DNA of 64,000 bases from Hahella sp050299855 (GCA_050299855.1 JBNKWQ010000034.1:1-64000); one strand, 5' to 3'. Numbered from the stretch's first letter, positions 40,245 through 50,039 are shown. A program made the numbers and translations. The notes: a model not told the origin generated them from the sequence alone.

Positions 40245-42233
40245 ATGAATTTCTTTGAAAAGCAGGCGCAGGCCCACAGAGCCACATTGCGCCTTCTCCT
40301 CTATTTTTTCCTGGCAATCGTTTCCATGATTGCCATTCTAAACCTGATAGCATTTGCAGTTGTGAAAGGCTATGCCTACCCTGCCTACCCATTACGAGAT
40401 TGGTTTAGCGAGCCTTTCTGGTACATCAGCGGGGGCATCATAGTAATCGTTGGCGGCGGAACCGCATGGCGCCTAAACCAGCTCAGCCAAGGTGGTAAAA
40501 GTCTGGCCATTCTTTTGGGAGCAAGCCCAGTGGCGAGCAACACTCGCCTGCCTCAGGAACGCATGTTACTCAATCTCATCGAGGAGATGAGTATTGCCTC
40601 AGGTGTCCCCATGCCGACCGCATTTATCCTTCATAACGAAAAAGGTATCAATGCCTTTGTGGCAGGATATGCATTGGAAGACATGACTCTCACAGTAAGC
40701 CAGGGAGCACTGGAGCAATTGTCCAGGGATGAACTACAAGGTGTTATTGCCCACGAGTTTAGCCATATCCACAATGCCGACACCCGGCTCAATATACAGC
40801 TGGTTTCAATTCTTGCAGGCATACTGCTGATTGGCGCTTTGGGTGGGTTTATATGCAGGAGCGCGCTCAATCGCTCCTATTTTCGGCGTAGCCGGGATTC
40901 CAGAGGAACCATCATCGCACTGGGTGCCGGCACTGCGCTCTACATCGTAGGCTATACGGGTTTGTTTTTTGGGCGTCTTATACAAGCCGCCATTTCTCGT
41001 CAAAGAGAGCTACTCGCAGATTCCTCAGCAGTACAATTTACACGCAACCCTGATGGTATTGGAAATGCATTGTTCAAGATTGGTTATCATAAGGAGCATT
41101 CATACCTAACCAGTACGGCCAAGGCACAGGATGTCAATCATATGTGCTTTGGCGAGTCCCTGAAATTGCAACAATGGTTTGCCTCACACCCACCAATTGA
41201 GGAACGCCTGAAATCGATTGATCCTAAGCTGCTTAGCCGACTCAGAGCGCGATTTAATGCTCAAAAAATTACTCAGCGGACAGCCCCTGATCAGGAGCTT
41301 ACTGCAGAAAACGGTATAAGTCAGTTCGCTCCTTCGGATACAACTTCCAGTGCCTTGAAGCAAGATGGAAGTTCTGGTGCTATTCACGTCACAGAAGCAA
41401 CAACAGCAACGCCCCTTCAAACAAAGTCATTCGCCAATCTTGCTGGCACTATGTCGCCTGAAAGCCAGCAATGGGCTGCTACAGCTCTGTCCAGAATACG
41501 CCAACTGTTTTTAGAGAGCTTAAACAATCCCGAGTTTTGTGAACTTATCCTTTATGCCCTGGTGCTGAGAGAAACCGGCCTGGTTGCCGCTACCGAAACT
41601 CAATTGAAAATAAGCACAGGACAGACGATTACAAGCGACCATCCTGACCTGGCCGAATGTCAAACCAAACTTAACAAGCTCAAAACCAGCGACTTCATGC
41701 CCCTTCTGGAAGTGGTGGTTGCCTGTTTGAAGGACTTTGATGTCAATCGACGTTCCAGCATTATTCATAATCTGAAGGCTTTGGTTGCCGCTGACCAGAA
41801 AACCACATTTAACGAATTCGTACTGCTAAGTTTTGCTGCCCGGCATTTGTTACCAAGAAAAATGACTGCGTCAATCAACAAGATGGACGAAGCACGTAAC
41901 CAGATTTCTCTACTGCTCTCAATGTTTGCTCAACTAGGAGCAAAAAGCACTGATGGTCGGACGACCCGGGGAGCAGAATCACTATTTGCCGAAGTAAGCA
42001 AACTACACCTGCCGCTGACTCAGCTAGATTATAAAAACGCAGTCAGTGCGGCCGCCCTGGAACTGGCAATCAATCAACTCAGTCTGCTCAATCCCCTGCT
42101 GAAGCCCAGCGTTATTGATGCCTGTGCCGATTGTGTCCTATATGATCAGGAAGTTTCTGCCAGAGAATATCAATTGCTGCGGTTGGTAATAGAATTGCTG
42201 GACTGCCCGATGCCACCGGTTATTCCCGGCTAG
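40245..42233 (+). CDS. M48-family membrane metallopeptidase with TerB-like tail
   Basis: A 662-residue membrane protease. Two TM helices (about 18-40 and 58-78) lead into an M48 domain with zinc site HEFSH (170-174), third ligand Glu255 in RQRELLADSSA, and two further TM helices (about 187-207 and 222-243). This half resembles HtpX. Residues about 330-400 are a low-complexity Ser/Thr/Ala linker. The last 240 residues are helical and end DACADCVLYDQEVSAREYQ and LLRLVIELLDCPMPP, which resemble a TerB-type acidic helical domain. It is cotranscribed with lemA. Quality control of membrane proteins is inferred. Confidence 0.87.
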   Translation: MNFFEKQAQAHRATLRLLLYFFLAIVSMIAILNLIAFAVVKGYAYPAYPLRDWFSEPFWYISGGIIVIVGGGTAWRLNQLSQGGKSLAILLGASPVASNTRLPQERMLLNLIEEMSIASGVPMPTAFILHNEKGINAFVAGYALEDMTLTVSQGALEQLSRDELQGVIAHEFSHIHNADTRLNIQLVSILAGILLIGALGGFICRSALNRSYFRRSRDSRGTIIALGAGTALYIVGYTGLFFGRLIQAAISRQRELLADSSAVQFTRNPDGIGNALFKIGYHKEHSYLTSTAKAQDVNHMCFGESLKLQQWFASHPPIEERLKSIDPKLLSRLRARFNAQKITQRTAPDQELTAENGISQFAPSDTTSSALKQDGSSGAIHVTEATTATPLQTKSFANLAGTMSPESQQWAATALSRIRQLFLESLNNPEFCELILYALVLRETGLVAATETQLKISTGQTITSDHPDLAECQTKLNKLKTSDFMPLLEVVVACLKDFDVNRRSSIIHNLKALVAADQKTTFNEFVLLSFAARHLLPRKMTASINKMDEARNQISLLLSMFAQLGAKSTDGRTTRGAESLFAEVSKLHLPLTQLDYKNAVSAAALELAINQLSLLNPLLKPSVIDACADCVLYDQEVSAREYQLLRLVIELLDCPMPPVIPG

Positions 42234-42284
42234 CCACAGGCAATAATGTTATGAATGGTCAGATGCGGACCAAGGAGCAGGCAT

Positions 42285-42312
42285 AAAAAAAGGTGGCAAT
42301 GCCACCTTTTTT
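42285..42312. terminator. Bidirectional terminator
   Basis: AAAAAAAGGTGGC (42285-42297), loop AAT, GCCACCTTTTTT (42301-42312). A- and T-tracts on both sides let it stop the M48 gene on the plus strand and gspD on the minus strand. Confidence 0.93.
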
Positions 42313-42393
42313 ATTTAAGAACAGAAGTTTTAATTTAAGAGAACAGCAGAATCACAAGAAGACCCCGCCACTCTGTCAGATTAAAGACAAACT

Positions 42394-44361
42394 TTACTGC
42401 TCAAGCTTATTACTCTTGTAAAGCTCATTGATATCCGGCTTCACCATTTCGGCGCCGTAATCTTCACCTTCAATATTGGTTTTAATGCCCAGGTTTAACT
42501 CCCAAAGCGCATTGTACTTATCCTGACTAACTTCGTGGGCCTGCTCTTTGTTCCTCAAAATAGTCGGCTTCAGAATTACCAGAAGGTTTTGCTTATCCTT
42601 ACTGCGGGAAGTACTGCGAAACAAAAAGCCCAGTACGGGAATATCGCCCAGCAAAGGCACCTTGGCTTCACTTGTTCTGTAATTCTCACTAATCAGACCA
42701 CCCAACACGATGGTCTCAGCATTATCCGCCAGCACTGACGTTTTGATCTGACGCTTATTAGTAATTAAATCCGAGGCATTCTCATTCGACGGTGCAATTG
42801 AAGAAGACTCCTGCTCAATTTCCAGGCGCACCAGATCACCATCGCTGATGGATGGGGTAACTCGCAATGTCAAACCCACATCCTGTCGCTCTATTGTGGT
42901 AAACGGATTAGTAGTGCCGTCAGTTCCGGTGGCGGTTTCACCAGTCCGGAAGGGCACATTCTGACCCACGATGATTTCGGACTGCTGATTATCCATGGTG
43001 ATAATGGAAGGAGTGGATAATAGGTTTGCCTGACCACTGGTGGCCAAAGCCTGAATCAATGCCGCCCAGTTGGCGCCGTCAGAACTCTGCTCGCCAATAC
43101 CAATGGCTGCAATGTCACCGCCTAAGGACAGCTCTTTGCTTTGACTGGCGATAGCACTGAGCACCGCTGATGCTGAGATACCAACGTTGGTGAAGTTGGA
43201 AAGCCCCACAGGACCAGATTTTCCAGAAATGTCGCCCGCAGCAAGCTGAACGCCTAACTGACGACTCAGACCATCGCTGATCTCCACAATCGCAGCTTCG
43301 ATCAATACCTGTGCCCGACGTATATCCAACTGCTCAATAATAGCTTCAATTTCTTTCATCATTGAGGGTTCAGCTCTGACAACGAGAGCATTCAAACCTT
43401 CATCAGGAAAGATACTGACTTTTCCTGACCCTGGTGCAGAAGTCCCTTCAGCGCCTTTGGCAGGGGCAATATCTCCCATAATCCCCTTCAACAATTCTGC
43501 CAATTTCTCTGCATCCGCGTGTCGCAGATTAATCACTTTGGTTGTACCGGAAAGAGCCGCCGGTTGGTCCAATTTGGAAATCAGATCGCGCATCTTGTCG
43601 CGAAAGTTTTCATCTCCCTTGAGAATTAATCGATTGCTTCTCTCATCAGCCACTACACTGAATTTATTGGCTGTTTTAGCAGGCCCTTTACCCAGCTCCG
43701 CAGGGGCCAGCTCTTCGAGCAACTTGACCATGTCACCAACCCAGGCTTCCTGCAACTGAACCACTTCAAGCTCGTAGTTGGAAGGGCTGTCCAACTCTCC
43801 CACAATCCTTTCGATACGCTGAATATTGTTGACATGGTCACTGATAATTAACGCATTGGCCGCTGCCACACCTGCCAGATGCCCATATTTAGCGACCATC
43901 GGACGAAGTATGGGAACAAGCTCAAGAGCATTAGCATTCTTTACCTGAATAACCCGAGTCACCAGCTGTTCTTTGGGGACCTTAGTAAAGATCTTAAGGT
44001 TCTCAGCAGTCTGCTTGGCTTCGTTCTGCTGCACTATTTTGATAACCCCTTCAGAGGGGATGGCCGCAAAACCGTGCACATTCAATACTGATAAAAACAT
44101 CTCATAGATTTCATCCTGAGACATGGGGGCATTGGATATAACGGTAACCTTACCCTTTACCCTTGGATCTACAACAAAGCTATACCCCGTGATATCTGCT
44201 ATCTGGGTAATAAACGCCCGGATATCAGCATCCTTAAGGTTGACCTTCCAGGTTTGCTCCTCAGCCCAGGCACCTCCCAGGAGGAAAAAGGACAACAGCA
44301 AAGCTAAAGCAGAAGTTCTTATCGTTTTCATATCCATAGTTATTCGTTTTTTGGTATCCAC
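42394..44361 (-). CDS. gspD: Type II secretion outer-membrane secretin
   Basis: A 655-residue secretin that forms the outer-membrane channel of the type II secretion system. A signal peptide (TSALALLLSFFLLGGAWA) is followed by an N0 domain (TWKVNLKDADIRAFITQIADITG), N1-N3 repeats, and the secretin domain (about 400-620) with VGQNVPFRTGETATG and VGLTLRVTPSI. The GTG at 44361 has a weak AGG 6 bases upstream; ATGs at 44337 and 44331 would give a tighter signal peptide. It follows gspC by 18 bases. The other gsp genes (E to M) are not in the window, as in the Pseudomonas xcpPQ layout. Confidence 0.95.
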   Translation of the reverse strand: MDTKKRITMDMKTIRTSALALLLSFFLLGGAWAEEQTWKVNLKDADIRAFITQIADITGYSFVVDPRVKGKVTVISNAPMSQDEIYEMFLSVLNVHGFAAIPSEGVIKIVQQNEAKQTAENLKIFTKVPKEQLVTRVIQVKNANALELVPILRPMVAKYGHLAGVAAANALIISDHVNNIQRIERIVGELDSPSNYELEVVQLQEAWVGDMVKLLEELAPAELGKGPAKTANKFSVVADERSNRLILKGDENFRDKMRDLISKLDQPAALSGTTKVINLRHADAEKLAELLKGIMGDIAPAKGAEGTSAPGSGKVSIFPDEGLNALVVRAEPSMMKEIEAIIEQLDIRRAQVLIEAAIVEISDGLSRQLGVQLAAGDISGKSGPVGLSNFTNVGISASAVLSAIASQSKELSLGGDIAAIGIGEQSSDGANWAALIQALATSGQANLLSTPSIITMDNQQSEIIVGQNVPFRTGETATGTDGTTNPFTTIERQDVGLTLRVTPSISDGDLVRLEIEQESSSIAPSNENASDLITNKRQIKTSVLADNAETIVLGGLISENYRTSEAKVPLLGDIPVLGFLFRSTSRSKDKQNLLVILKPTILRNKEQAHEVSQDKYNALWELNLGIKTNIEGEDYGAEMVKPDINELYKSNKLEQ

Positions 44362-44379
44362 ATCAAACCTGAAATCACG

Positions 44380-45225
44380 TTAGCGCAACGGGTAGTTTAT
44401 GGTAAAAGTTGCACCGTCCCGTTCAATCTCCACCTCAAGCATTCCACTTTCGTAGAGTTCTTGAAGCTTTTGTTTATCTTCTTCAATATTACCTAAAACA
44501 TGACCGTTCACGGATCGTATCACATCGCCTTTCTGCATACTCATCGCTGCAAGCATCGGGTTGGCGCCGTTAAAGACATACCCTGACGGACCATCTTCGT
44601 CACCTGAAGGTGATAGTCCGACAGACGCCAGAGCCGCTCGAGGGTCATCTTCCAGCCTTTGCTGGGCGACATTCATAAATTCTTCCGGCGAGTCTACCGG
44701 TGTTGATGAAGCCAGGCGTTCAATCTGTTCAATTTGTGTGCTGACACCAACACCCTCATCAAATGTCAGTTTTTCCAATGCACCTGCGCGACTCAATAAA
44801 ATATGGTCTTGATAGACCGCGGCCAACTTCGCATTCCCGGGCAAATCATCTTCCAACCGGTAATACTCTGCCGATTTTCCGCGCTCGGCAATAATAGCAC
44901 CTGACTGACTCTCCGCAGGCGCAACAACAACCCCATACAATTCCAGGCGAAGCTTGGTCTCGGGCGCATCCACCTGTTGCAGGCTCTGGCGCTCTACCTG
45001 CTTTTGTTCTGGTTTGCCGAAGAGGTTCCATGATACATAATTGCCAGGTTTTGCCGCCTGCTCTGCTCCTCTACCCGCAGGTCCGCCTGCGCCATTCTTA
45101 TAGACAATTATTGTAGGGGCGCCTTCCCATATCAGCCAGGTCAGCTGTGCCCCTTGCCAGGCCACAATACTCACAAGCAATAACGAAACCCACCAAGCTA
45201 TTTTGGATATAGTCGAAGCCTGCAT
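44380..45225 (-). CDS. gspC: Type II secretion inner-membrane protein GspC
   Basis: A 281-residue bitopic inner-membrane protein linking the secretin to the inner-membrane platform. One TM helix (about 8-30), then the homology region WNLFGKPE and LRLELYGVVVAPAESQSGAII (about 65-145). A C-terminal PDZ-like domain (about 190-281) contains GYVFNGANPMLAAMSMQKGD and VIRSVNGHVL. It starts 3 bases after gspN and precedes gspD, so the order is gspN-gspC-gspD. Substrate selection is usually assigned to this protein. Confidence 0.93.
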   Translation of the reverse strand: MQASTISKIAWWVSLLLVSIVAWQGAQLTWLIWEGAPTIIVYKNGAGGPAGRGAEQAAKPGNYVSWNLFGKPEQKQVERQSLQQVDAPETKLRLELYGVVVAPAESQSGAIIAERGKSAEYYRLEDDLPGNAKLAAVYQDHILLSRAGALEKLTFDEGVGVSTQIEQIERLASSTPVDSPEEFMNVAQQRLEDDPRAALASVGLSPSGDEDGPSGYVFNGANPMLAAMSMQKGDVIRSVNGHVLGNIEEDKQKLQELYESGMLEVEIERDGATFTINYPLR

Positions 45226-45228
45226 GGT

Positions 45229-45987
45229 CTATATCACTTTCTGCTGAATCTTAAACACAATATCATCGGGCTCCGAGCTGCCACTCCATGGGGCTCCCGC
45301 CAGATCCAGCAATCGCTTCCTAATTTGGATGTTAACCACTCCCTCTGGTGTCAGCTGGGCCTGCATCACCAGCAGACCACTGGCTTCCTCACTGACGTCC
45401 AAGGTAATATTCTCACCGGCCTGGGCAAACCTCCCAATAAGCGGCGGCATCACTGTCGTCTGAACCTGACGGCCCAAGGGATAGCTGACTGTGCCTCCAT
45501 CCCATTTAGCCTGTCCATGTATTTCGCGGGGCTGCCCATTACCCGAGTCAATCAATGCCTCAAGCTGTCGAACATTTAAAACTCCGCTTAAATCAAGACG
45601 GTGTTGTTTCAGCATAGGATTAATTGCAGCAAGATCCATTTTTAGTTCACCTTCAACGCTAATGAGATCTGAACTGCTCAGCCGCCCATGAGTCTCCAGT
45701 GAGACTTTGTCTGAGCGGAAATTCAGCTTAATAAGCGAATCATTATTGATGAAGTTTAGTGGATCTAAATCCCAGGAAAGCACGCCCGACAAAAATCGGC
45801 TTTGCAACAAGGCCTCGCCTAACCAGAGAGTGCCATTAGTCTGCTGAATTCGCATCGGCAGCTCATTTCGAGGCAACCAATTCTGTACATTTTGCCAAGC
45901 GAAACTGACCGGCATATACACTATCAAGGCAAACAGGTAACTCAGGGTGGCAACCAGAAAGAGCGCTATCGTTTTTTTAATCACCAC
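45229..45987 (-). CDS. gspN: Type II secretion protein GspN
   Basis: A 252-residue protein with one N-terminal TM helix (about 6-28) and a periplasmic part of beta-rich character. It includes the family-typical QQTNGTLWLGEALL and LDLSGVLNVRQLEAL. GspN is an optional T2SS component whose function is not settled. It is first in a gspN-gspC-gspD operon, and an AT-rich 344-base spacer precedes it. This order differs from operons in which gspN comes last, after gspM. Confidence 0.88.
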   Translation of the reverse strand: MVIKKTIALFLVATLSYLFALIVYMPVSFAWQNVQNWLPRNELPMRIQQTNGTLWLGEALLQSRFLSGVLSWDLDPLNFINNDSLIKLNFRSDKVSLETHGRLSSSDLISVEGELKMDLAAINPMLKQHRLDLSGVLNVRQLEALIDSGNGQPREIHGQAKWDGGTVSYPLGRQVQTTVMPPLIGRFAQAGENITLDVSEEASGLLVMQAQLTPEGVVNIQIRKRLLDLAGAPWSGSSEPDDIVFKIQQKVI

Positions 45988-46073
45988 CAGCCCTATCAGG
46001 GCAATTACCTGCCCTACCAGAACACATATATGTAATCACACAACAACTCAAATCTTATACAGCCTTATCTAGG

Positions 46074-46101
46074 GTCTGTTGACGTTTCGCCATCACCACT
46101 G
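46074..46101. repeat. Intergenic repeat GTCTGTTGAC, copy 1
   Basis: A 28-base element beginning GTCTGTTGACGTTTCGCCAT recurs at 56001-56028 with 25 of 28 identities. Shorter matches of the same word occur at 53786-53796 and near 63050-63060. All are intergenic. The 45988-46285 spacer that holds it shows nothing else I can support. Confidence 0.65.
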
Positions 46102-46285
46102 TTTAGTAGACGAACTTTCTAATCAATTAGTCTTACATTAGCAAGTCACAAAGCCGGTTTGGTCGTTAACTATCGTTAATAGAAGCGCCGTGAGGAGTAT
46201 ATCTCAATAAACCAATAACTTGCAGGGAAAAGCCTAGCACATTCAGAGCACAAATTAATGTAGAGGCGGCAGACAAAGTCAGGAC

Positions 46286-46312
46286 AAAAAAAACCCCGGA
46301 TAAATCCGGGGT
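46286..46312 (-). terminator. Intrinsic terminator of groESL
   Basis: Minus strand: ACCCCGGA (46312-46305), loop TTTA, TCCGGGGT (46300-46293), followed by seven T. It lies 20 bases past the groEL stop. Confidence 0.95.
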
Positions 46313-46331
46313 CTTCTTAATGCGGGAGAAA

Positions 46332-47972
46332 TTACATCATTCCGCCCATGCCGCCCATGCCGCCCATGTCTGGCATTGCAGGAGCTGACTTGTCTTCGGG
46401 CTGATCAGTGATCATACACTCAGTAGTAATCATCAGACCCGCAACTGAGGCTGCAGATTGTAGAGCAGTACGAGTTACTTTAGCTGGGTCAAGGATGCCC
46501 ATTTCCAGCATATCACCATATTCTTCAGAACCAGCGTTGTAGCCGAAAGCACCTTCGCCCTGCTTCACTTTATCGACAACGACTGATGGCTCGCCACCAG
46601 CGTTAGCAACGATTTGACGCAAAGGAGCTTCCATCGCACGGCGCAGTAAATTGATACCTACGTTCTGGTCAGCATTATCACCTTTCAGGTCAGCAATAGC
46701 CTGCAGAGCACGAACCAGTGCAACACCACCGCCAGGTACAACGCCTTCTTCTACAGCAGCGCGAGTAGAATGCAGAGCATCTTCAACACGTGCTTTCTTC
46801 TCTTTCATTTCCACTTCAGAGGCAGCACCAACTTTGATTACGGCAACGCCGCCAGCCAGTTTAGCTACACGCTCTTGCAGTTTCTCACGGTCGTAGTCAG
46901 AAGAAGTGTCTTCAATTTGACGACGAACCTGAGCAACGCGCGCTTCGATATCGCCTTTAGCACCAGCGCCGTCAATAACGATGGTATTTTCTTTAGTCAC
47001 AACGACACGCTTAGCAGTACCCAGATCGTCCAGAGTGGCATTCTCAAGTGTCAGGCCAACTTCCTCGGAAATCACAGTACCACCGCTCAGGATAGCGATA
47101 TCCTGCAGCATTTCTTTACGACGGTCGCCAAAACCAGGTGCTTTAACCGCAGCTACTTTCACGATACCGCGCATGTTGTTAACGACCAGAGTGGCCAGTG
47201 CTTCGCCTTCCAGATCTTCTGAGATCACCAGCAAAGGCTTGGAGGCCTTAGCGACAGATTCCAAAACTGGCAGCATTTCGCGGATGTTGGAGATTTTCTT
47301 GTCAACCAGCAGGATGAAAGGATCTTCCAGTTCTGCGCTCATGTTGTCCTGGTTGTTGATGAAGTATGGAGACAGGTAACCACGGTCGAACTGCATACCT
47401 TCAACCACATCCAGCTCGTCTTCCAGGCCGGTACCTTCTTCAACGGTAATAACACCTTCTTTACCGACTTTTTCCATCGCTTCTGCAATCAGAGCACCGA
47501 TACGCTCATCGCTGTTAGCTGAAATAGTTCCTACCTGGGCAATTGACTTGCTGTCGGCGCACGGACGGGAGATACCCTTGATCTGCTCAACAGCAGCGAT
47601 AGTGGCTTTGTCGATACCGCGCTTCAGATCCATAGGATTCATGCCTGCTGCAACGGCTTTCAGGCCTTCGTTCAGGATGGACTGGGCCAGTACGGTTGCA
47701 GTAGTGGTGCCGTCTCCGGCTTCGTCGTTGGTCTGAGACGCAACTTCCTTCACCATCTGTGCACCCATGTTTTCGAACTTGTCTTTCAGTTCGATTTCTT
47801 TGGCTACGGAAACACCGTCTTTAGTGACAGTAGGTGCACCGAAAGACTTGTCCAGAACAACGTTACGACCTTTAGGGCCCAGCGTTACCTTGACCGCATC
47901 CGCCAGTACGTTAACACCTTCAACCATACGCTTACGCGCGGAATCACCGAATTTTACGTCTTTAGCTGACAT
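46332..47972 (-). CDS. groEL: Chaperonin GroEL
   Basis: A 546-residue subunit of the 14-mer ATP-dependent folding chamber. Typical segments are KDVKFGDSARKRMVEGVN at the start, VTLGPKGRNVVLDKSFG, the ATP site GDGTTTATVLAQ, and the flexible C-terminal tail ending GGMGGMGGMM. The length and tail are of the standard proteobacterial type. It follows groES by 59 bases under the sigma-32 promoter at 48435-48462. Confidence 0.99.
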   Translation of the reverse strand: MSAKDVKFGDSARKRMVEGVNVLADAVKVTLGPKGRNVVLDKSFGAPTVTKDGVSVAKEIELKDKFENMGAQMVKEVASQTNDEAGDGTTTATVLAQSILNEGLKAVAAGMNPMDLKRGIDKATIAAVEQIKGISRPCADSKSIAQVGTISANSDERIGALIAEAMEKVGKEGVITVEEGTGLEDELDVVEGMQFDRGYLSPYFINNQDNMSAELEDPFILLVDKKISNIREMLPVLESVAKASKPLLVISEDLEGEALATLVVNNMRGIVKVAAVKAPGFGDRRKEMLQDIAILSGGTVISEEVGLTLENATLDDLGTAKRVVVTKENTIVIDGAGAKGDIEARVAQVRRQIEDTSSDYDREKLQERVAKLAGGVAVIKVGAASEVEMKEKKARVEDALHSTRAAVEEGVVPGGGVALVRALQAIADLKGDNADQNVGINLLRRAMEAPLRQIVANAGGEPSVVVDKVKQGEGAFGYNAGSEEYGDMLEMGILDPAKVTRTALQSAASVAGLMITTECMITDQPEDKSAPAMPDMGGMGGMGGMM

Positions 47973-48031
47973 AGTTATTAATCCTGTTCGTTAGAGTTGA
48001 TGACAATCAATATAGGGTTTGGTGCAGGGCC

Positions 48032-48322
48032 TTAGCCTTCCAGGACACCAAAAACGTCGCTTTCACTCATAATCAACAGTTCTTCACCGTCAATCTTTAC
48101 AGTGCTGCCGGAATATTGGCCGAACACCACTTTGTCACCGACTTTGACCGCCAATGGACGCACGTCACCGTTATCCAGGACACGGCCTTCGCCCACAGCC
48201 AATACCTCGCCTTGGGAAGGCTTTTCTGCTGCGTTTCCGGGCAGAACAATCCCACCTGCAGTTTTGGTCTCTTCTTCCTTACGACGCACAACGATACGAT
48301 CGTGTAATGGACGAATATTCAT
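48032..48322 (-). CDS. groES: Co-chaperonin GroES
   Basis: A 96-residue lid of the GroEL chamber. The mobile loop ETKTAGGIVLPGNAAEKPS and the dome segment are intact. GGGAG lies 9 bases before the ATG. It is the first gene of the groES-groEL operon, with fxsA directly upstream on the same strand. Confidence 0.99.
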   Translation of the reverse strand: MNIRPLHDRIVVRRKEEETKTAGGIVLPGNAAEKPSQGEVLAVGEGRVLDNGDVRPLAVKVGDKVVFGQYSGSTVKIDGEELLIMSESDVFGVLEG

Positions 48323-48434
48323 CTCGTTTTTTCTCCCAGTTAGTTTTAACTAGCCGATTTTTTGGTTGACGACTTGCTGCTGACGCTCGGAGCCTTTGCT
48401 ATACGAGCCTGGCAGCAATAAATTGTGGTAGCTT

Positions 48435-48462
48435 AGATGGGGGTGGCAATTTCGATTTCAAC
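48435..48462 (-). promoter_or_regulatory. Sigma-32 heat-shock promoter of groESL
   Basis: Minus strand: GTTGAAA (48462-48456), 13-base spacer, CCCCATCT (48442-48435). This matches the RpoH consensus CTTGAAA-N13-14-CCCCATnT with one mismatch. It lies about 113 bases upstream of groES. No CIRCE inverted repeat is present, so control by HrcA is not indicated. Confidence 0.88.
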
Positions 48463-48480
48463 ACCCCTGGTACAAAAAAG

Positions 48481-49008
48481 TTAATATTTTTTTGGTGGTT
48501 CGTCGGACTCGGCTTTTTCCTCGGTAAATTCCCCTTCAATTACCTGATGCCCTCCGTCCGAAGAGGCGTCATTTTGGTGTTCAGCAGCGCCATAACCAGT
48601 ACCAGCGCCAAAGTTTCCTTGTTGAAAGAAAGTAGTCGTTTGTATATGTGAACTGGCGGCCAAGCGTTTCTGCACAAAACCGATAAGAACCTTCCGGCTC
48701 AATGGCAGTATAAGCAACAGCCCTAAAATGTCCGTAATAAAACCAGGTGTAATCAACATTACACCGCCCATCAGCAAGGCAACACCTTCCATCATTTCAC
48801 TGGCAGGCATTTCCCCCCGATTCAGTTTTTGCTGAACCTGATTGATCAGGCTGAACCCCTGCAGCCTTAAAAGCCAAACACCGGTCATTCCCGTCAATAC
48901 GACAATCCCCACCGTTGCCCAAAACCCTATGGCTCCTCCCACCTTGATAATGAGGAAAATCTCGCAAATGGCTATAAAGGGTATTAAAAACGGTAATCGG
49001 CTATACAT
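48481..49008 (-). CDS. fxsA: FxsA family membrane protein
   Basis: About 175 residues. The start MYSRLPFLIPFIAICEIFLI is typical of FxsA, followed by GFWATVGIVVLTGMTGVWLLRLQG and a LLILPLSRK segment: three to four membrane helices and a polar, acidic C-terminal tail (EGEFTEEKAESDEPP). FxsA of E. coli limits phage F exclusion of T7; its native role is unknown. fxsA beside groESL is also seen in E. coli. The ATG at 49008 is preferred over one 26 codons upstream, which would add a polar segment absent from the family. Confidence 0.88.
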   Translation of the reverse strand: MYSRLPFLIPFIAICEIFLIIKVGGAIGFWATVGIVVLTGMTGVWLLRLQGFSLINQVQQKLNRGEMPASEMMEGVALLMGGVMLITPGFITDILGLLLILPLSRKVLIGFVQKRLAASSHIQTTTFFQQGNFGAGTGYGAAEHQNDASSDGGHQVIEGEFTEEKAESDEPPKKY

Positions 49009-49202
49009 GCAGGTCCAAGGCAGTGTTAAGGATGAAGAAAATAAGGCGATTTGATTAGACCGTGCAAAAATATTATTGCCGGACATTACACAAAATGGTT
49101 ACAAATGTGGAAATATCAACCCAGCTTTTATAATTTATCGCTCGGAAATCTTTATTACCGGTTCCTGACGCCTTTCAAGAACCTCACTACAGGAAGAAAA
49201 TC

Positions 49203-49964
49203 ATGCAAGTGAATAATGCGGTAATCGCCATTACTGGTGGCGGACAAGGGTTGGGGAAATCCATGGCACTCTATCTGGCTGCCAAGGGTGCCAAATTGGC
49301 TTTGATTGACCTGATCGAGGATAAGCTCGCAGAAACGGTAAAACTTTGCGAGGAAGCAGGTGGGCAGGCAAAAGCCTATGTCTGCAATGTCGCAAAGGAA
49401 GACCAGGTCGAATCAACTTTTGCTGCCATTAGCCAGGATTTTGGTCACCTGGATGCGCTGGTCAATAACGCCGGCATTCTCCGTGACGGGTTACTGCTGA
49501 AAGCTCAGGACGGTAAAGTCGTCAAAAAGCTCAGCCTTGAACAATGGCAGGCAGTGATTGATGTTAACCTGACAGGGGTCTTCCTATGTGGAAGGGAGGC
49601 AGCTGCGCAGATGATTGAAACAGGCCGCCAAGGCTGCATCATTAACATCTCCAGTATTTCCAGAGCGGGAAATTATGGTCAGACCAACTATTCAGCAGCG
49701 AAGGCTGGCGTCGTTGCCATGATGGTGAGCTGGGCCAAAGAGCTTTCCCGTTACGGAATTCGGGCCATGGCGGTTGCACCAGGATTTATTGAAACCGAAA
49801 TGACTGCATCCATGAAGCCTGAGGCACTTGAGATGATGACCAAACAGATCCCTTTGCGTCGCATGGGGCAGCCCGATGAAATCGCCCACACAGTGGCCTA
49901 TATTCTTGAGAACGACTACGTTTCCGGCCGCGTGATTGAAGTTGATGCTGCTTTAAGAATCTAG
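49203..49964 (+). CDS. Short-chain dehydrogenase/reductase (FabG-like)
   Basis: A 253-residue NAD(P)-dependent oxidoreductase. TGGGQGLGKSMA (10-21) binds the cofactor, NNAG is present at about 90, and the catalytic Ser and Tyr-x3-Lys appear as NISSIS and YSAAK. It resembles 3-oxoacyl-ACP reductases, but it stands alone, away from fatty-acid synthesis genes, so the substrate is open. The insertion LLKAQDGKVVKKLSLEQW near 98-115 is longer than in FabG. AGGAAG lies 6 bases before the ATG. Confidence 0.9.
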   Translation: MQVNNAVIAITGGGQGLGKSMALYLAAKGAKLALIDLIEDKLAETVKLCEEAGGQAKAYVCNVAKEDQVESTFAAISQDFGHLDALVNNAGILRDGLLLKAQDGKVVKKLSLEQWQAVIDVNLTGVFLCGREAAAQMIETGRQGCIINISSISRAGNYGQTNYSAAKAGVVAMMVSWAKELSRYGIRAMAVAPGFIETEMTASMKPEALEMMTKQIPLRRMGQPDEIAHTVAYILENDYVSGRVIEVDAALRI

Positions 49965-50039
49965 TAAACAAACACTCCGCCGCCCTTGTCCTCTTTGTAT
50001 TTCAGGGAGGGGCGGTCAACCAACTAAGCCATCATTTAC

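Noticed and set aside
48323..48480. CIRCE/HrcA operator before groES
   Set aside because: No TTAGCACTC-type inverted repeat; a sigma-32 promoter explains control.
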